A stretch of DNA of 64,000 nt from Hyposmocoma kahamanoa (GCF_003589595.1 NW_020654422.1:1476266-1540265); one strand, 5' to 3'. Numbered from the stretch's first letter, positions 10,741 to 21,862 are shown. Numbers and translations: made by a program. The notes: generated by a model from the sequence alone, not told the origin.

Positions 10741-11004
10741 GCAACATAGACCATTAAATTCAGAATTGAACGACACTCCCGGACACGTAATTCGAGCCAC
10801 ATTGCATTTTATTCTTAAAGGGCTAGTAGTGTATAAAAATATTGTTATCAGCTAAGAAAAAGTTTTCGGCGATGTCACAAATTCAAATTTTCACAAGGTC
10901 AACGGAAATGACGGTTAGTATTTCCAATTTTAAATTACATCAATACTTTTTGATCGATCAAACTTTTTTCTTCTTAATAATAGTAATAACGTATCCCAGT
11001 ATCG

Positions 11005-11162
11005 CTGGTGCGTATGTACACACACATAGACAACCACAAATTACACCCAAACTCACGAGTGAAATAAATGTAGGCCACACAAATATTTCTCCCGGCCCGA
11101 GAATCGAACCTGGGACCTCTGCGTGGCAGTCCGCATGGTAACCGTTCGGTCACGGAGTTAGT
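11005..11162 (-). mobile_element. SINE-1 copy
   Basis: The reverse complement reads a tRNA-like head (accgaacggttaccatgcgg, cccaggttcgattctcgggc) followed by the family body (aaatatttgtgtggcctaca, ctcgtgagtttgggtgtaat). The 3' part of the body is shortened. Confidence 0.85.
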
Positions 11163-11640
11163 TATATATAGGCAACTTAGGGCATTTGTTGGTGGCTATA
11201 GGCGTGTATGTTAATTACATTTTTAGGCAAAATTGAAAGTAACGTCCATTATAGAGGGCAATAAATGCTACTTGAAAACCAGGTACATATTGAGTTAACT
11301 TTGAGTTAATTTTGAGTTAACTTGTTACAAAATAAACAAAATCAATTTGGTATACTTTAAAATTCACATTACTTCAGTTAAAAATTAACATTTCCCCTAG
11401 CTAATGATTATCCTTCAAATTGTACTGATACGCAGTTACACGTTATATCTATAGTTCAATTTCATAATTGATAACGTTATACACTTGAGTTTTGCTAATA
11501 TGTCGTGTTAGTAACATGTCTTATCGTTACATGTTTAATCAAAGTATGCAAATAATCGTACCAAACAATGTTATCAACCCTAGACATAATAAATTAAGCT
11601 ATTCATTGTCGCGACGTCAAAAATAGTTAAAACTTTTTTG
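11163..11640. other. Intronic DNA, nothing recognised apart from a small tandem repeat
   Basis: Contains three near copies of ttgagttaact (about 11290-11322). Otherwise AT-rich and featureless. Confidence 0.35.
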
Positions 11641-12300
11641 GTGTTTTTCTAAGGAAAAAGTGGCGCGAGAAAGCGATATAGCAAGTGAATAGCACGAAAC
11701 AAAACGTGGATGTGTAGGCAGGGCGCTCGCGCGAACCTAAACCACAAAAGGGTGAGCAGTGAAATAAAAAAGTTAGGAGTTCTAACCGGGCGCACCGGGG
11801 GACAGCGAACGGGTTCCCGGCCGCCCTGTGGTATTCTACTGCCTCGAGTTTTTAACTAAGACTGTTGCCACACGGGCTCTGCCAGTGCCTTGCATTGTCG
11901 CATTGTCAGCAACGATTTCAACGCACCAAGTTGGGATGCACGAATGGAGCCTCCCCATATGAAGTACCGTATTCTCTTCCTGCACGTAGCATACGCCGAT
12001 TGGCCAATCCTTTCACCACGATAGCAAGCATGCCTTCGGCACAATAAGAAGAAGAAAGCACCAAGTGCCACACGAGCAATGCGGTGTCGCAACTTAATGC
12101 CGCTTACTTACGCACCGCATCACCCCTCCCCGCTTCGTATCCTGATCCCTTGTCCGATGTGCACAGTACGTACATGAGGTCTACCACGAATACAAAGCAA
12201 CGACCATCGTTAAAGGCTTCGTATCGAAGCGGAGGCTACCACGAAACGCGCACGAAGATCGTTTGATATAAGTCCTTAGTTCCTTACTCCGAAACGTCAA
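11641..12300. repeat. GC-rich repeat-like block, probable retroelement remains
   Basis: A block of raised GC that includes gttctaaccgggcgcaccgg and gggttcccggccgccctgtg. It also has a stretch (about 11960-12055: tagcatacgccgattggcca, atcctttcaccacgatagca) that recurs in diverged form at 45480-45560 (acgccgattttcaaatcctt, tcacctagatggcgagca). Recurrence supports a dispersed element; the class is not determined. Short frames here are not convincing. Confidence 0.4.
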
Positions 12301-13025
12301 ATGACAGATTTCGTATCGAATTTTGACATTACTTTCATCGTAAAACTGACATAATGTAGTACGTATGAGCTTCGCACGCAGTCACATAGTATCGCATAGT
12401 ATCGTGGTGGACTTCCAGGGTTATGTTTGTGGTTAAGGAATTGCAATTTTATTATATTTTGTAAGAAATAAATCCACCAGAATCAATCCTTTGCCACTCA
12501 TTTGTAACACACCTAGCGTTGTTTGACGAGTAACAGATTACGTTTTGGGAATGTGGAAATATTTTCTCAGATAAAAAATCACTAACAATCAGCTGACCCC
12601 AAAAATTCCAATCGGCTACATACCTCCGGACGTCGCGACCGGTCGCCCCTCGCCTCACCCCGCACTCTTCGCCCCTGTCATTAGAAGCATGCGCCCGCGC
12701 GGCACATTGGCCCTCGGCCTTCGTGCGCGCTCGGGAAAACTCGGCCCGTGATTTTGGATTTGGAAATTTGACAAGGTCTTAACCTACAAAAGCGACATTC
12801 CACATTCCAAACTCTTCTTCCTGTTAGACTATTTTATGATCCCAAAGATGTGGCCAGACCCTAACTAAGGTTTCTTTATAAACTGAATATGCCTACGTTT
12901 TTTTATGTTCAGTGAATTGTTTTGTCACCGGTTTACTTTCGCTGCTACGAAATATTGTAATTGATTACGGCCATACAACGACTTAATGAGGGTAGGGACA
13001 CACATGTAATAATAATTCGTATTTA
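12301..13025. other. Intronic DNA with a GC-rich patch
   Basis: GC-rich patch at 12610-12755 (gcgcccgcgcggcacattgg) in AT-rich surroundings; possibly a retroelement 5' region. No supported gene. Confidence 0.3.
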
Positions 13026-13160
13026 TTGCGTTCTTAAGTTTTCGCGATTGTTACACATAGAAATGAATCTATTTTTCCGGATGTAAATCGCGTATTTGTT
13101 TTTCAAACAAACCAACGTTTCGGGCCCTATACAGGTCCCATCAACCGTGACCGTGGTCAC
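13026..13160 (-). mobile_element. Penelope-linked repeat (family E)
   Basis: Outer end cttaagttttcgcgattgtt, then aatctatttttccgga, tttttcaaacaaaccaacgt, ttcgggccctatacaggtcc. On the - strand the core reads gatgggacctgtatagggcc then cgaaacg. Confidence 0.7.
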
Positions 13161-13187
13161 GTATTATTTATTTTACTACAACATATA

Positions 13188-13262
13188 GGTTCGCAATTGA
13201 GAGGTTAACGCTTCGAATCCCTCTGTTGGCATGTATCTATTACTTTAATATCTAAGTTAAGT
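13188..13262 (+). mobile_element. SINE-3 fragment
   Basis: gcaattgagaggttaacgct then tcgaatccctctgttggcat, followed by actttaatatctaagttaag, which corresponds to the copy at 44806-44940. The 5' part of the head is missing. Confidence 0.6.
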
Positions 13263-13299
13263 ATTGAATATGCGAATGGTTTAGTGCAGATCTCTTGCT

Positions 13300-13344
13300 A
13301 TTATAATGGCGAAGGAAAATTATGTTTTCCTTCGCCATTATAAT
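13300..13344. repeat. Perfect 20-bp palindrome (hairpin)
   Basis: Left arm attataatggcgaaggaaaa (13300-13319), loop ttatg, right arm its exact complement (13325-13344). Confidence 0.9.
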
Positions 13345-13359
13345 ATCATTGATTTCATA

Positions 13360-13652
13360 GTAGCAGTAGAGCTCCTTGTGCAAGAGTTCGTCCAGGGTGG
13401 TAGCTATTTCTGTCTATTTTATCTATTTTCTATATCTTTCCTATTTCTACGCCAAGCAGTAGGTAATGTGAGCATTATTGCGTTCCGTTTTGATGGCACA
13501 TAGGACTTTTCAACTTTAGTCTCAAGGTGACAGATGTAGTGGCAGTGCCAGATCTTTGCGATTTATAGCTCTGAGTAGCACAGCAACTGCTATGGACAGG
13601 CGTGTCGCTTACCACCAGCCATGACATGTTCGTTCTGTCACTTGGTATCATA
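13360..13652 (+). repeat. Rep300 copy, near full length
   Basis: Begins gtagcagtagagctccttgt and ends cgttctgtcacttggtatca. Includes the family's central parts (ccaagcagtaggtaatgtga, gcagtgccagatctttgcga). Confidence 0.88.
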
Positions 13653-13682
13653 GAAACAAAAAAATGTGGGAAATGTTTCAAA

Positions 13683-13762
13683 CCCCGTGTGGTTAACTAA
13701 GGCTCATCCTCTCTCCTTAGGGGAGACCAGTACCCAGCAGTGGGATGTACAATGGGTTGATA
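13683..13762 (+). mobile_element. SINE-2 tail fragment
   Basis: ggggagaccagtacccagca then gtgggatgtacaatgggttg ataatga, the 3' tail of the SINE-2 family. Confidence 0.65.
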
Positions 13763-13864
13763 ATGAATGTTTTATGGTTCCTGTTTAGATATACTGTGTA
13801 GGGATGTTATTAATTATAAAATAGCGACTCATCGTTATTGCCTAGATGTTGATTTAAGATTATG

Positions 13865-14425
13865 CCACATAGTACCTAAGTTTAAAAAAAAACATGTGCG
13901 CATTTGACCTCGACGATGTAGTATGCACACCTAAATAATGCCTATTCACTCTCGCCTTGAAAAGGTCCAAGTTATAGCGTTCGGGGTTGGAACGTTCGTC
14001 CGCAGGCAGGGAATTCCACTGTCCAGCCGCTCGCCATATAAATGTGTAAGCGAAACGCTGCGTGCGAATCTTGCGAATATCCACAACAGGGTTGGAATCC
14101 CAGCCCACATCCAGTCCCCCGATCATGAAAACGGGAAAGCGGAATCAAATTATGCAATTCCATCGCACACTCTCCGTGATATATTCTGTAGAATACCGAT
14201 AAGCAGGCAACTTTACGGCGGTGTTCAAGGCTCTGCAGCTTTGCCTCAACTAATTCCGAATCACCTATTAGCATGTTTTGGCATGTTTGTCGATTGAATC
14301 CAAGGTGGCCAGTTGGTATTTAGCAGAGCCATCCCATAAGTGACAGCAGTACTTCAAACACGACCGGACTTGCGCTGTGAAGCAACTGTCCCGGTGGTAC
14401 ATAAAGCTCTCAAGAAACTTTTTTG
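13865..14425 (-). pseudogene. Non-LTR retrotransposon (jockey/CR1-like) reverse transcriptase C-terminal region, frameshifted
   Basis: On the - strand, pieces in different frames line up with the C terminus of jockey/CR1-like polyproteins. They are RSCLKYCCHLWDGSAKYQLA (14425-14290), then ELVEAKLQSLEHRRKVACLS and VFYRIYHGECAMELHNLIP, then RKIRTQRFAYTFIWRAAGQW and NSLPADERSNPERYNLDLFK. Stops and frameshifts separate the pieces and the catalytic FADD part is absent, so this is a dead 5'-truncated copy. Related ends occur at 49215-49370 (-) and 60588-60815 (+). Confidence 0.8.
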
Positions 14426-14894
14426 GCTCTGCTTTATATTACTCTAGATTAGTAAAGTAATAAACCGTAATTTAAAAGAAGTTGTGACATTGAAGTTATC
14501 GCCGTTCCTCATCGGGGGTTTAGACAGTGCTTCTTTGTCAAACTAACCCAGTTCGTTGTATACCTACCATACTCCCACATCAAGTGTTTTACTTAGATAA
14601 GATAGTGAAGGTGTACTTTGCATTGAGAAGAAATATAACACTACACGTCTGTCTTTGTAAATACGTAATCTACCTATTCAGAGAAAGATAGGGCCTATTC
14701 GATACTACAACCGTAACTGCTCTAAAGTCGGACAGCTATACTAATTTCAGTTCGTAAAATAATGATGTCGTGTTTATTAATGATGAGTTTGATTCAGTTC
14801 TCGTTAGGCTCACTGAAATAGAATCAGTGAAAAAGAAACATTAGAGATTATAAAATATGTCCCTACATTCTTCTTTTTTTATGATGTTTTTAAA

Positions 14895-15143
14895 CTGACG
14901 AACAAGTCGTGCGCCTGGTGGCAAGCGCCACGCCTATCGATAACAGTTGTAGTGCCACTCCGAGCTTCACATCGCAAAGATTTGGGGGGCACTGCCACTG
15001 CGCCCGTCACCCTGAGACATAAGTTGACACCAGCACCCATAATACCCTCCAAAACCGGAACGCAGTAATGCTTTAACGGCAGAAATAGGTATGGTGGAAG
15101 TACTTCGCTGGACGAACTATTTCACAAGGAACTCTACTGCCTC
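14895..15143 (-). repeat. Rep300 copy
   Basis: From gacgaacaagtcgtgcgcct to cacaaggaactctactgcct with the standard interior (ggggggcactgccactgcgc, ccgtcaccctgagacataag). Confidence 0.88.
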
Positions 15144-15255
15144 TGAAGATTCTATCACTTGTCTAATATCTACAAATTGTTAAGAAGAGATTATAATTTA
15201 CCTTGATGTTATTCAGAGTGAGTTAGTAGTCGATCCTTTAAAACAGCACTAATTT

Positions 15256-15413
15256 TGTTAACCGACATAAAAATAATAATTTTTGTGTGTGATTTTGATC
15301 ATCCTTTTTTGTTGGAAAGAAGGTACCTCAATATTGGTCCCATTAAAATTTGGTAAATAGATGTAATTCCACAAAATATGAGGTCGTTTTTTTTATAAAA
15401 AAGTTATTTCACC
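15256..15413 (+). mobile_element. TIR family D element, internally deleted
   Basis: Starts accgacataaaaataataat, contains ttgttggaaagaaggtacct and caatattggtcccat, and ends ccacaaaatatgaggtcgtt. Compare the longer copy at 32798-33254. Confidence 0.65.
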
Positions 15414-15489
15414 TAAAATTGGCGACCCGCTGAAGGTCTTTCTGTATCTAATTTTCTTTTACTTTTTATAATAGTATTTTTTTATAGTG

Positions 15490-15784
15490 TCTAGTCACAG
15501 GACGAACAAGTCGTGCGCCTGATGGTAAGCTACACTACACGCCTGTCCATAACAGTTGCAGTGCCACTTAGAGCTTTAAATTGCAAAGATCTGAGGGGCA
15601 CTACCGAGGCGTCTGTCATCCTGAGACATAAGTTGACAAGTTCCATGTGCCTGTATTTTCACCAGCACCCGTACCCGTCAAAACGGAACATAGTAATGCT
15701 GAGATTACTGCTTGGCGGCAGAAATAGGTAAGGTGGTAGTACTTCCCTGGACGATCTCTTTCACAAGGAGCTCTACTACTACTA
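15490..15784 (-). repeat. Rep300 copy, full length
   Basis: tagtcacaggacgaacaagt ... ctgaggggcactaccgaggc ... cacaaggagctctactacta. Only about 350 bp from the previous copy, in the same orientation. Confidence 0.9.
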
Positions 15785-15971
15785 ATGTAGGTATTTATTA
15801 TATAATGTATTTATTTCCAAGTGTTAGTTCATGGCAACACATTAAAACTAGGAATAGGAAACTGAAAATAGGATAACCTGTGACGTGAGAGCCAATAATA
15901 AAAAAGACGACTTTGGTAAAGCTTTCTGTAGTAAGCCAATTTTCAGTAATTATGTAGAAACAATAATATGA

Positions 15972-16266
15972 TAAGCCGTGGTATCCTAATGGTTTGACCT
16001 ACTGCCTCAAGCAGAGGGTCGTGGGTTCGAATCCGGGCTCGCACCTCTGAGTTTCTCGGAATTTATGTGCGAAATTTATCATGAGCTTTTCGGTAAAGGA
16101 AAACATCGTGATGAAACCTGCACGTTGAAGAAGGTTCACAACCCTGGAAAAACGTGTGAAGTCCCCAACCCGCATTGGGCCAGCGTGGCGGACTATGCCC
16201 TAAACCCTCGTCTGAAAGGAGACCCGTGCTCAGCAGTGGGACGTATAAAAGGGTTGATGATGACGT
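15972..16266 (+). mobile_element. SINE-2 copy, well preserved
   Basis: tRNA-like head aagccgtggtatcctaatgg with B box gggttcgaatccgg, body (cttttcggtaaaggaaaaca, aggttcacaaccctgg, tccccaacccgcattgggcc) and tail agcagtgggacgtataaaag then ggttgatgatga. Very close to the copy at 57061. Confidence 0.92.
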
Positions 16267-16679
16267 AGAAACAAAAAAACTTGTAGAAGTGATCACGTGA
16301 ATGAAAGTGATAAATATAACTTAGGTAAAGGTAGTCACGTTGAGCAACAGACGCTAGTTAATGTCCAATCGGATCAAAAGATAAAGACATAGAGCTTTTC
16401 TTTATTACACTGTCTAGTCAAGCCACTCACAACAGCTGGCATAATCAGCTGAACAAAATACCAACCCGACCATACTACAAATGTATATAAAAGGATTTCA
16501 TTTTTCTTATAGTCTATATTCGCTGACTAACTCCATAAACATTATTGGATAACGATATCGTATCCGAATCCGAATCGAACATTTTAACTCGAAATAGCGC
16601 CGAAAGCGCCCTTCGATTCGAGAACTATATCCAATCGAACGATTCGGTTAAGATATCGAAGAATTCTGAATCGAGTCCT

Positions 16680-16864
16680 GGCCCTGTACTCTCATTCTCC
16701 GTCCGACATAATTACTGTCTAATAAGTAATACTCTGCCAAGTTAAACTACGCATAATGCGAATGAAACTTCATACATAACATTATCTTTTAATTTTGTCG
16801 AATATTACTTATTTGACAGTAATAGTTTTGGACGCATGTCGGACGGAGAACGAGATTACAGTCC
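16680..16864. mobile_element. TIR element (same family as 45838-46032)
   Basis: The left end has actctcattctccgtccgac and attactgtctaataagtaat. The right end read on the other strand has ctcgttctccgtccgacatg and attactgtcaaataagtaat. No coding capacity. Confidence 0.7.
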
Positions 16865-18011
16865 CAGCGACTGATGCAAAGAACCGAGCCAACAGATTAC
16901 TAGTTTCTCTATGTATACTTGGTCGCCCTAGGCCTCAGGCCATGTAGTCAATACCAGCTGCCCCTTTCTCAGCACTCGCATACCTACTGGCAGACATATC
17001 TATATTTTATAAATAAAATGTACGAAAGTGATTTCGGAAGATTACTGTTATACGATGCAGTGGAGTGCGGCCCGCCATAATGTGCGTGAGCCTTTAAAAT
17101 ATTTAGGTGCTTTGAGTTATTTCTTGTTATCATCAGTGAATTTTTAGTCACGATTGGTCGCCCTAGGCCCGGGCCTAGAGTGGCCTTAGGGCAAATCCGG
17201 CACTGGTCTACTGTCAATCTTTGTAATGGGTTTAAGCAGCTTTTTCGCCGTAGCACTATTCGTGAGAAAATAAATAAATAAATCATTTATTGTTTCAGAA
17301 TAACATTTCAAAAACAATTATACACAGCAAAGAAGTGAAAACAGTAAAAGTAAATTGAGACAAAAGGCATAGGCTCAGCTTATGCTGAAACGGCGATGGT
17401 ACCGCGTTGATGGCAGCGCTGTTTTTAGCCTCTGCCTACTCCCTTATGGTATTGAGCAGGAGTCATTGCTACGAGGGCTTTAATCGTATATCTATTCCTT
17501 ATAAACTAGCCCGTAACGATATCCAAAATAACAAATGCACGTAAGATTATAATTATACTTATTGGCATAATGACAATTAATGTCTAAAAAACAGGCAAAC
17601 AAGTTCATGGAGTTCGACATTGTGTGTACGTGTGCGTAAGTGTTATGTCTTTCATTATTTCAATAGTTATTTATAGCCACGTTGTAGCAACAGTCGCTGG
17701 TTCGAGTCGAGTTCCAGTTGATCTTTGTATCAATAATAATGTTACTAGAAATTAGGATAGTCCTTTATGTCAATAACAGAAGTTTCTTTATTAAGGTTCT
17801 TTCATTGTGGGGACCCTAACTCGGAACATAGGGGTGTCTCCCTTTCAAATTGCGCAAAAATACAACAACAGTATCATCGATCCCGAGGCAAAGAATCACC
17901 CGGTAGATACGTATAAGTCCTGTACAATTCTAATGGATGTATGTATCTTAAATTATGACGAAAATTAATCACTACATTAGAACTATTTAATAATTTCAAC
18001 CTCGGTAGTGC
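16865..18011. other. Intronic DNA with short repeated motifs
   Basis: The motif ttggtcgccctaggc occurs twice (about 16919 and 17154), the second within ccctaggcccgggcctag. A taaataaataaatca run near 17270 followed by a GC-richer block (17350-17460) could be a retroelement 3' end on the - strand. No gene supported. Confidence 0.3.
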
Positions 18012-18215
18012 AACGCTTAATATCATATTAAGCTTTAACTGTTTTTCGCGTCTCCTCGTAAAGTTGTTTTTTTTTTACTTTTGTCCCTTTTCACCCCCTT
18101 CCCTTCTAGTCCTCACAGTTGCGCCGTTGCGCCGCTTTACAAGGAAACGCGAAAAACACTTAACGCTTAATATCATATTAAGTTTTAACTGTATTTCGTG
18201 TCTCCTTGTAAACTT
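18012..18215. repeat. Direct repeat of about 55 bp with an inverted partial copy between
   Basis: aacgcttaatatcatattaa gcttt... starts at 18012 and again at 18161 (cores gtttttcgcgtctcctcgta and gtatttcgtgtctccttgta). The inverse, ctttacaaggaaacgcgaaa aac, lies at 18135-18157. This allows a hairpin between first and middle copies. Confidence 0.75.
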
Positions 18216-18917
18216 GGCTTTTTCGACTTAGTACCCTTTTCTGGTTCCACAGTATATCGTCAACTAAATTTGAAAACCTCGTAACTCCGTTTTTGGACAT
18301 TGATCCCCTTTTTACTCTTTAAGCGCAAGATCTGGCAAATAAAACTTAAAATATAATTTGTAGATCAAAGGTACATGATTATACCTTTATTTTAGTTATA
18401 ATCAAGATGTAAATAATTTTATATGACTATCTAAGAATACAAGATATTTATTCGCTGTAGTTTACACAGAAGATGTTACAGTTACATAGTGTATAGGATA
18501 GTACATTTCACCAAATTTGACATGCGAATATTATTTATACATGGAGTGCATTATAAGTTTCCAGAATGAATAAGAAAAAATACTATAAATGGTCAGAAAT
18601 GAATTTATTGTTTCTCAAAATATATTCCCCGTTAGCGTTAATGCACTTTTTCATACGAATGAACCAATTTTGAAAACATTTATGCCACTCCTCCGTGACA
18701 ATCTATGAAACATATTTTTCATACTCTTCGACACCCTCTTCAGGTGATGAAAATCGTTGATCGCGTAACTGGTTCTTAATTTTTGGAAATAAATAAAAGT
18801 CACAAGGTGGCAGGTACGCGGGATGGCTTATAAGGTCAACGATGTTCACCTTAAAAAAATCATTTGTCTATCTGGCCGTGTGAGAACTGGCATTATCGTG
18901 GTGCAAGATGATACGGC

Positions 18918-18959
18918 GTTTGCGCTTATTTTTACGGAGTTTGCGCTTATTTTTACGGA
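18918..18959. repeat. 21-bp tandem duplication inside the mariner gene
   Basis: Two exact copies of gtttgcgcttatttttacgg a (18918-18938 and 18939-18959). In the transposase frame this repeats seven residues (LRKNKRK). Confidence 0.9.
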
Positions 18960-19170
18960 GTTTGTCAATAACTTCCGTCAAACAAATGGTCGTGTACCAA
19001 TCACTATTCACGGTACAACGATTCTCCAAAGCAACAGTAGTCATGTGTCCAGTTTTATTAAAAAAGAAGCAATCATCCGCTTAGAGGCACTTTGCACGCG
19101 CGCCACTTTGGTTACTTGCGGTTCATCTCGAAAGACCCGTACGCTCGATTGCTGGTTTGTCTTGGGTTCG

Positions 19171-19430
19171 CGCGGCAGAAATAGGTAGAGTGGCAGTACT
19201 TCCAAGGACGGAGCTCTACACATAGATGTACAATTTACTGCTCAAGAATAAAAATAGAACTAATGTGAACAAAGGAGGTCTTACCGCCAAGAGCGATCTT
19301 TTCCAGACAATTATTGAAGCAAAGAAGATCTAAGCCGAGTGCGACGTAGTTTCAAAACATAATTTTATGATATTAATTTTCATTGGAACTTAATAATTTT
19401 GTTATTATTGAATCTGGTATTGGTACTTTG
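19171..19430. repeat. Foreign block within mariner, with a Rep300 fragment
   Basis: Begins with the Rep300 end ggcagaaataggtagagtgg cagtacttcc (19174-19216, - strand), then about 115 bp of unique DNA to gaagatct (19331), then AT-rich DNA. The part 19174-19331 is repeated almost exactly at 21356-21513. Confidence 0.8.
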
Positions 19431-20236
19431 CATGCGCGCCACTTTGGTTGGTTTCGGCTCATCTCGAAAGACCCATACGCTCGATTGCTGCTTTGGTTTG
19501 GGATCGTAACTATAAATCAATCTTTTGTCACCTGTTACTGTGTCCCACACCTAATTTGACGCCCCTTCGATGAATCTGGTAAGCATGGCATTGCACCAAG
19601 TGATGCGATCCTCATCAAGAGCCTCAGTCAAATTGTGTGGGATCACCGAGAGCACAGATTTTTCACACCCAAATGTTTGTACAGTATTGATTGTATTTGA
19701 CTCATGCCTATGCCTAAAGATGCCCGAATCTCATGGTATGTCACATGCCTGTCTGCTTTGATCATACGGCGCACAGCATCGATGTTTTTGTTGATCACAG
19801 CAGTGGACGGGCGACCATCACGAAATTCGTCACAGAGATTCACACGACCGCGTTTGAATTCTGCAAACCAGCTATAAATAGTCGTCTTGCATGGTGCTTC
19901 ATCGCCAAAGGCAGTTTGAAGCCGAGTGAAGCTCCGCTGACCTATTAAATTACATTTGAAGTGGTAGAAAATCATACTACGAAAATTTTCACGAGTTCAA
20001 TCCATGCTGATGTAGACAACCAATTTCCAAAATGACGCCACAATGTAAAAACGAGTGACAGTTAGATGAAACTAACTATATTCTACAGCCAAAGAGTTCC
20101 ATTTTCAAATGTTATAATTACTTTTTAAATATTGTTTATGTAAGTGGCCAGTTCCGGAAACTTATAGTGCGCCCTGTGTATACATATTTCTTATTTCACT
20201 TTTGATATAGCATACTTTTAAAGTAAAATTTGCACA

Positions 20237-20590
20237 CTATAACAAAACATACTTAAATTTTACATTTATGTTGTCAAATAAAAATCAATATTTGCGAAAC
20301 TAACAAATTATGCAATTTCATTTTAAATTGTCTACAATATAATTATTTTACAGCGTTCGGTAATTGTGTAAATAATTTGGGTACTAATACAAACATCGTT
20401 CTTTAGAGCGTTGTTTGGGCCATATTTCTATTATTTTTTTCTAGGATGTTTGGTTGTGACTAAATTAAAGTTGCCTAAATTTTATTTGACAAATGAACAG
20501 GCTATGAGGCACATGCATAATATCTTTAGTTTTTTTAAGTATGGTATGCAACTCTCGCTGACCCACACCAAACATGGCCCATTTCTAGTA
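20237..20590 (-). pseudogene. Non-LTR retrotransposon C-terminal fragment
   Basis: On the - strand this region matches, piece by piece, the LINE end at 27175-27605. Shared pieces are gggccatgtttggtgtgggt then cagcgaga (20553-20583), a middle part with degraded codons, and acaattt..aatgaaattgcataattt (about 20305-20335). It has decayed more than the other copy. Confidence 0.6.
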
Positions 20591-20734
20591 TTTCTATTTT
20601 TTGTGCCTACTCAAGAGTTCACATTAATGGAGGTAGATAAGTTCATAACTTAATTTCGCTAAAAATGTCGATTACGTTAGATACGATGAGAAGGACATAG
20701 TTGTCGGGTTTTTTTCAATGAGGGTATTTTTTCG

Positions 20735-20787
20735 AATTAAACTCACACATATTTATTTTTTCAAACAAACCGACGTTTGTTGTAAGA
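20735..20787 (-). repeat. Fragment of the Penelope-linked repeat (family E)
   Basis: catatttattttttcaaaca then aaccgacgtttg, the core of family E without its ends. Confidence 0.5.
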
Positions 20788-21164
20788 ATTCGAATTGTGT
20801 TATTTTTTTAAAATTTTCCATTAACGCAGAAAGCACGTTTCATGCATTTACAAAATTGCATTTCATGTCAACCAATACTTGAAATATAAATTTCCCTTAG
20901 ATGAGTAGTAAATTTAAGTGGGCTTTGTTCGGAACAGAGTTTACGGTGCACGTCAGGGTTCGACAGTAAAAATATAAATAAACAATAATGAAAGTTGAAC
21001 GGCCGTGATGACTCAGTTTGTACCTGACCTGACTGGTCCGCGTATGATATAGGTACCAACTTGTCTTCTGATAAATGACAGGAATTCCGTTTAATTTATT
21101 GGCCGATTATAATGTGTCGGATTCAAATTATTGCTTATTTATTTTAGATACAGTTTTTTTATAA

Positions 21165-21397
21165 TATCAAGTCACGGAACTGTCCATATCAATTGCAGTG
21201 CCACTCAGAGCTTTAAATTGTAAAGATCTGAGGAGCACTGCAACTGCGTCTGTCACACCTGAGACACAAGTTGACAAGTGCCCTTTGCTTGTAATTTCAC
21301 CAGCACCCTTACCCTTCAAACCCGGAACGCATTAATTCTCACATTACTGCTTAGCGGCAGAAATAGGTAAAGTGGCAGTACTGCCAAGGACGGAGCT
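21165..21397 (-). repeat. Rep300 copy
   Basis: tatcaagtcacggaactgtc (a deletion near the start), ctgaggagcactgcaactgc, and the end ggacggagctctacacatag instead of the usual cacaaggagctctac. The altered end is shared with 19174-19216, marking a copied segment. Confidence 0.85.
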
Positions 21398-21580
21398 CTA
21401 CACATAGATGTACAATTTACTGCTCAAGAATAAAAATAGAACTAATGTGAACAAAGGAGGCCTTACCGCCAAGAGCGATCTCTTCCAGATAATTTTTGAA
21501 GCAAAGAAGATCTCACCTAATTTGACGCCCCTTCATTGAATCTGGTAAGCATGGCATTGCACCAAGTGACGCGATCCGTT
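21356..21580. repeat. Copy of mariner-locus segments
   Basis: 21356-21513 repeats 19174-19331, and 21514-21577 repeats the mariner piece 19548-19611 (cacctaatttgacgcccctt). The two pieces are adjacent here but 216 bp apart at the first locus. Confidence 0.88.
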
Positions 21581-21632
21581 TTTTGAGCCCCAGTCAAATT
21601 ATATCCGTTTTTTGAGCCTCAGTCATATTATA
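21575..21632. repeat. 29-bp tandem duplication
   Basis: tccgttttttgagcc(c/t)cag tca(a/t)attata occurs twice in a row with only two differences. Confidence 0.85.
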
Positions 21633-21788
21633 TTACTAAATAAAATAGGGCTGTTTACATTAAAAACAGAAAAGGAATAAACAATTAAATTGGCGTAATG
21701 TTCATTGGACGTCCAAATAATAATTTGATCGTCTTTGACATTGTCTATTAAAAAAATGTAATATTGATATACAAAGAAATCCATTTAA

Positions 21789-21862
21789 TATTTCATCATC
21801 AACCCATTACACGTCCCAGTACTGAGCGCGGGTGGAGAACCGTATCTCCTCAAGGAATTTAA
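21789..21862 (-). mobile_element. SINE-2 tail fragment
   Basis: tcatcatcaacccattacac then gtcccagtactgagcgcggg is the SINE-2 tail on the - strand. Confidence 0.7.

Larger units (their letters stand above)
18583..19975 (-). pseudogene. mariner transposase, broken
   Basis: A mariner-family cut-and-paste transposase on the - strand, dead. The N-terminal DNA-binding part (19975-19643) is open for 110 codons and shows GQRSFTRLQTAFGDEAPCKT, DGRPSTAVINKNIDAVRRMI and HVTYHEIRASLGIGMSQIQS. In the catalytic part, the first Asp is kept in VTGDKRLIYSYD (family: GDETW), the second in ILHHDN and the third in PPCDFYLF. Defects: a seven-residue in-frame tandem duplication (18918-18959), a shortened stretch just before PPCDFYLF, a stop near the C terminus, and the inserted block 19171-19430. 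Confidence 0.88.
18540..20178 (-). mobile_element. mariner transposon relic with both ends
   Basis: The terminal inverted repeats are catggagtgcattataagtt at the left end and, on the other strand, cacagggcgcactataagtt at the right end. Each is flanked by TA, the mariner target. The interior is a broken transposase gene on the - strand. The body is longer than usual because a foreign block of about 260 bp lies between repeated transposase segments (19089-19170 and 19431-19508). Confidence 0.9.
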
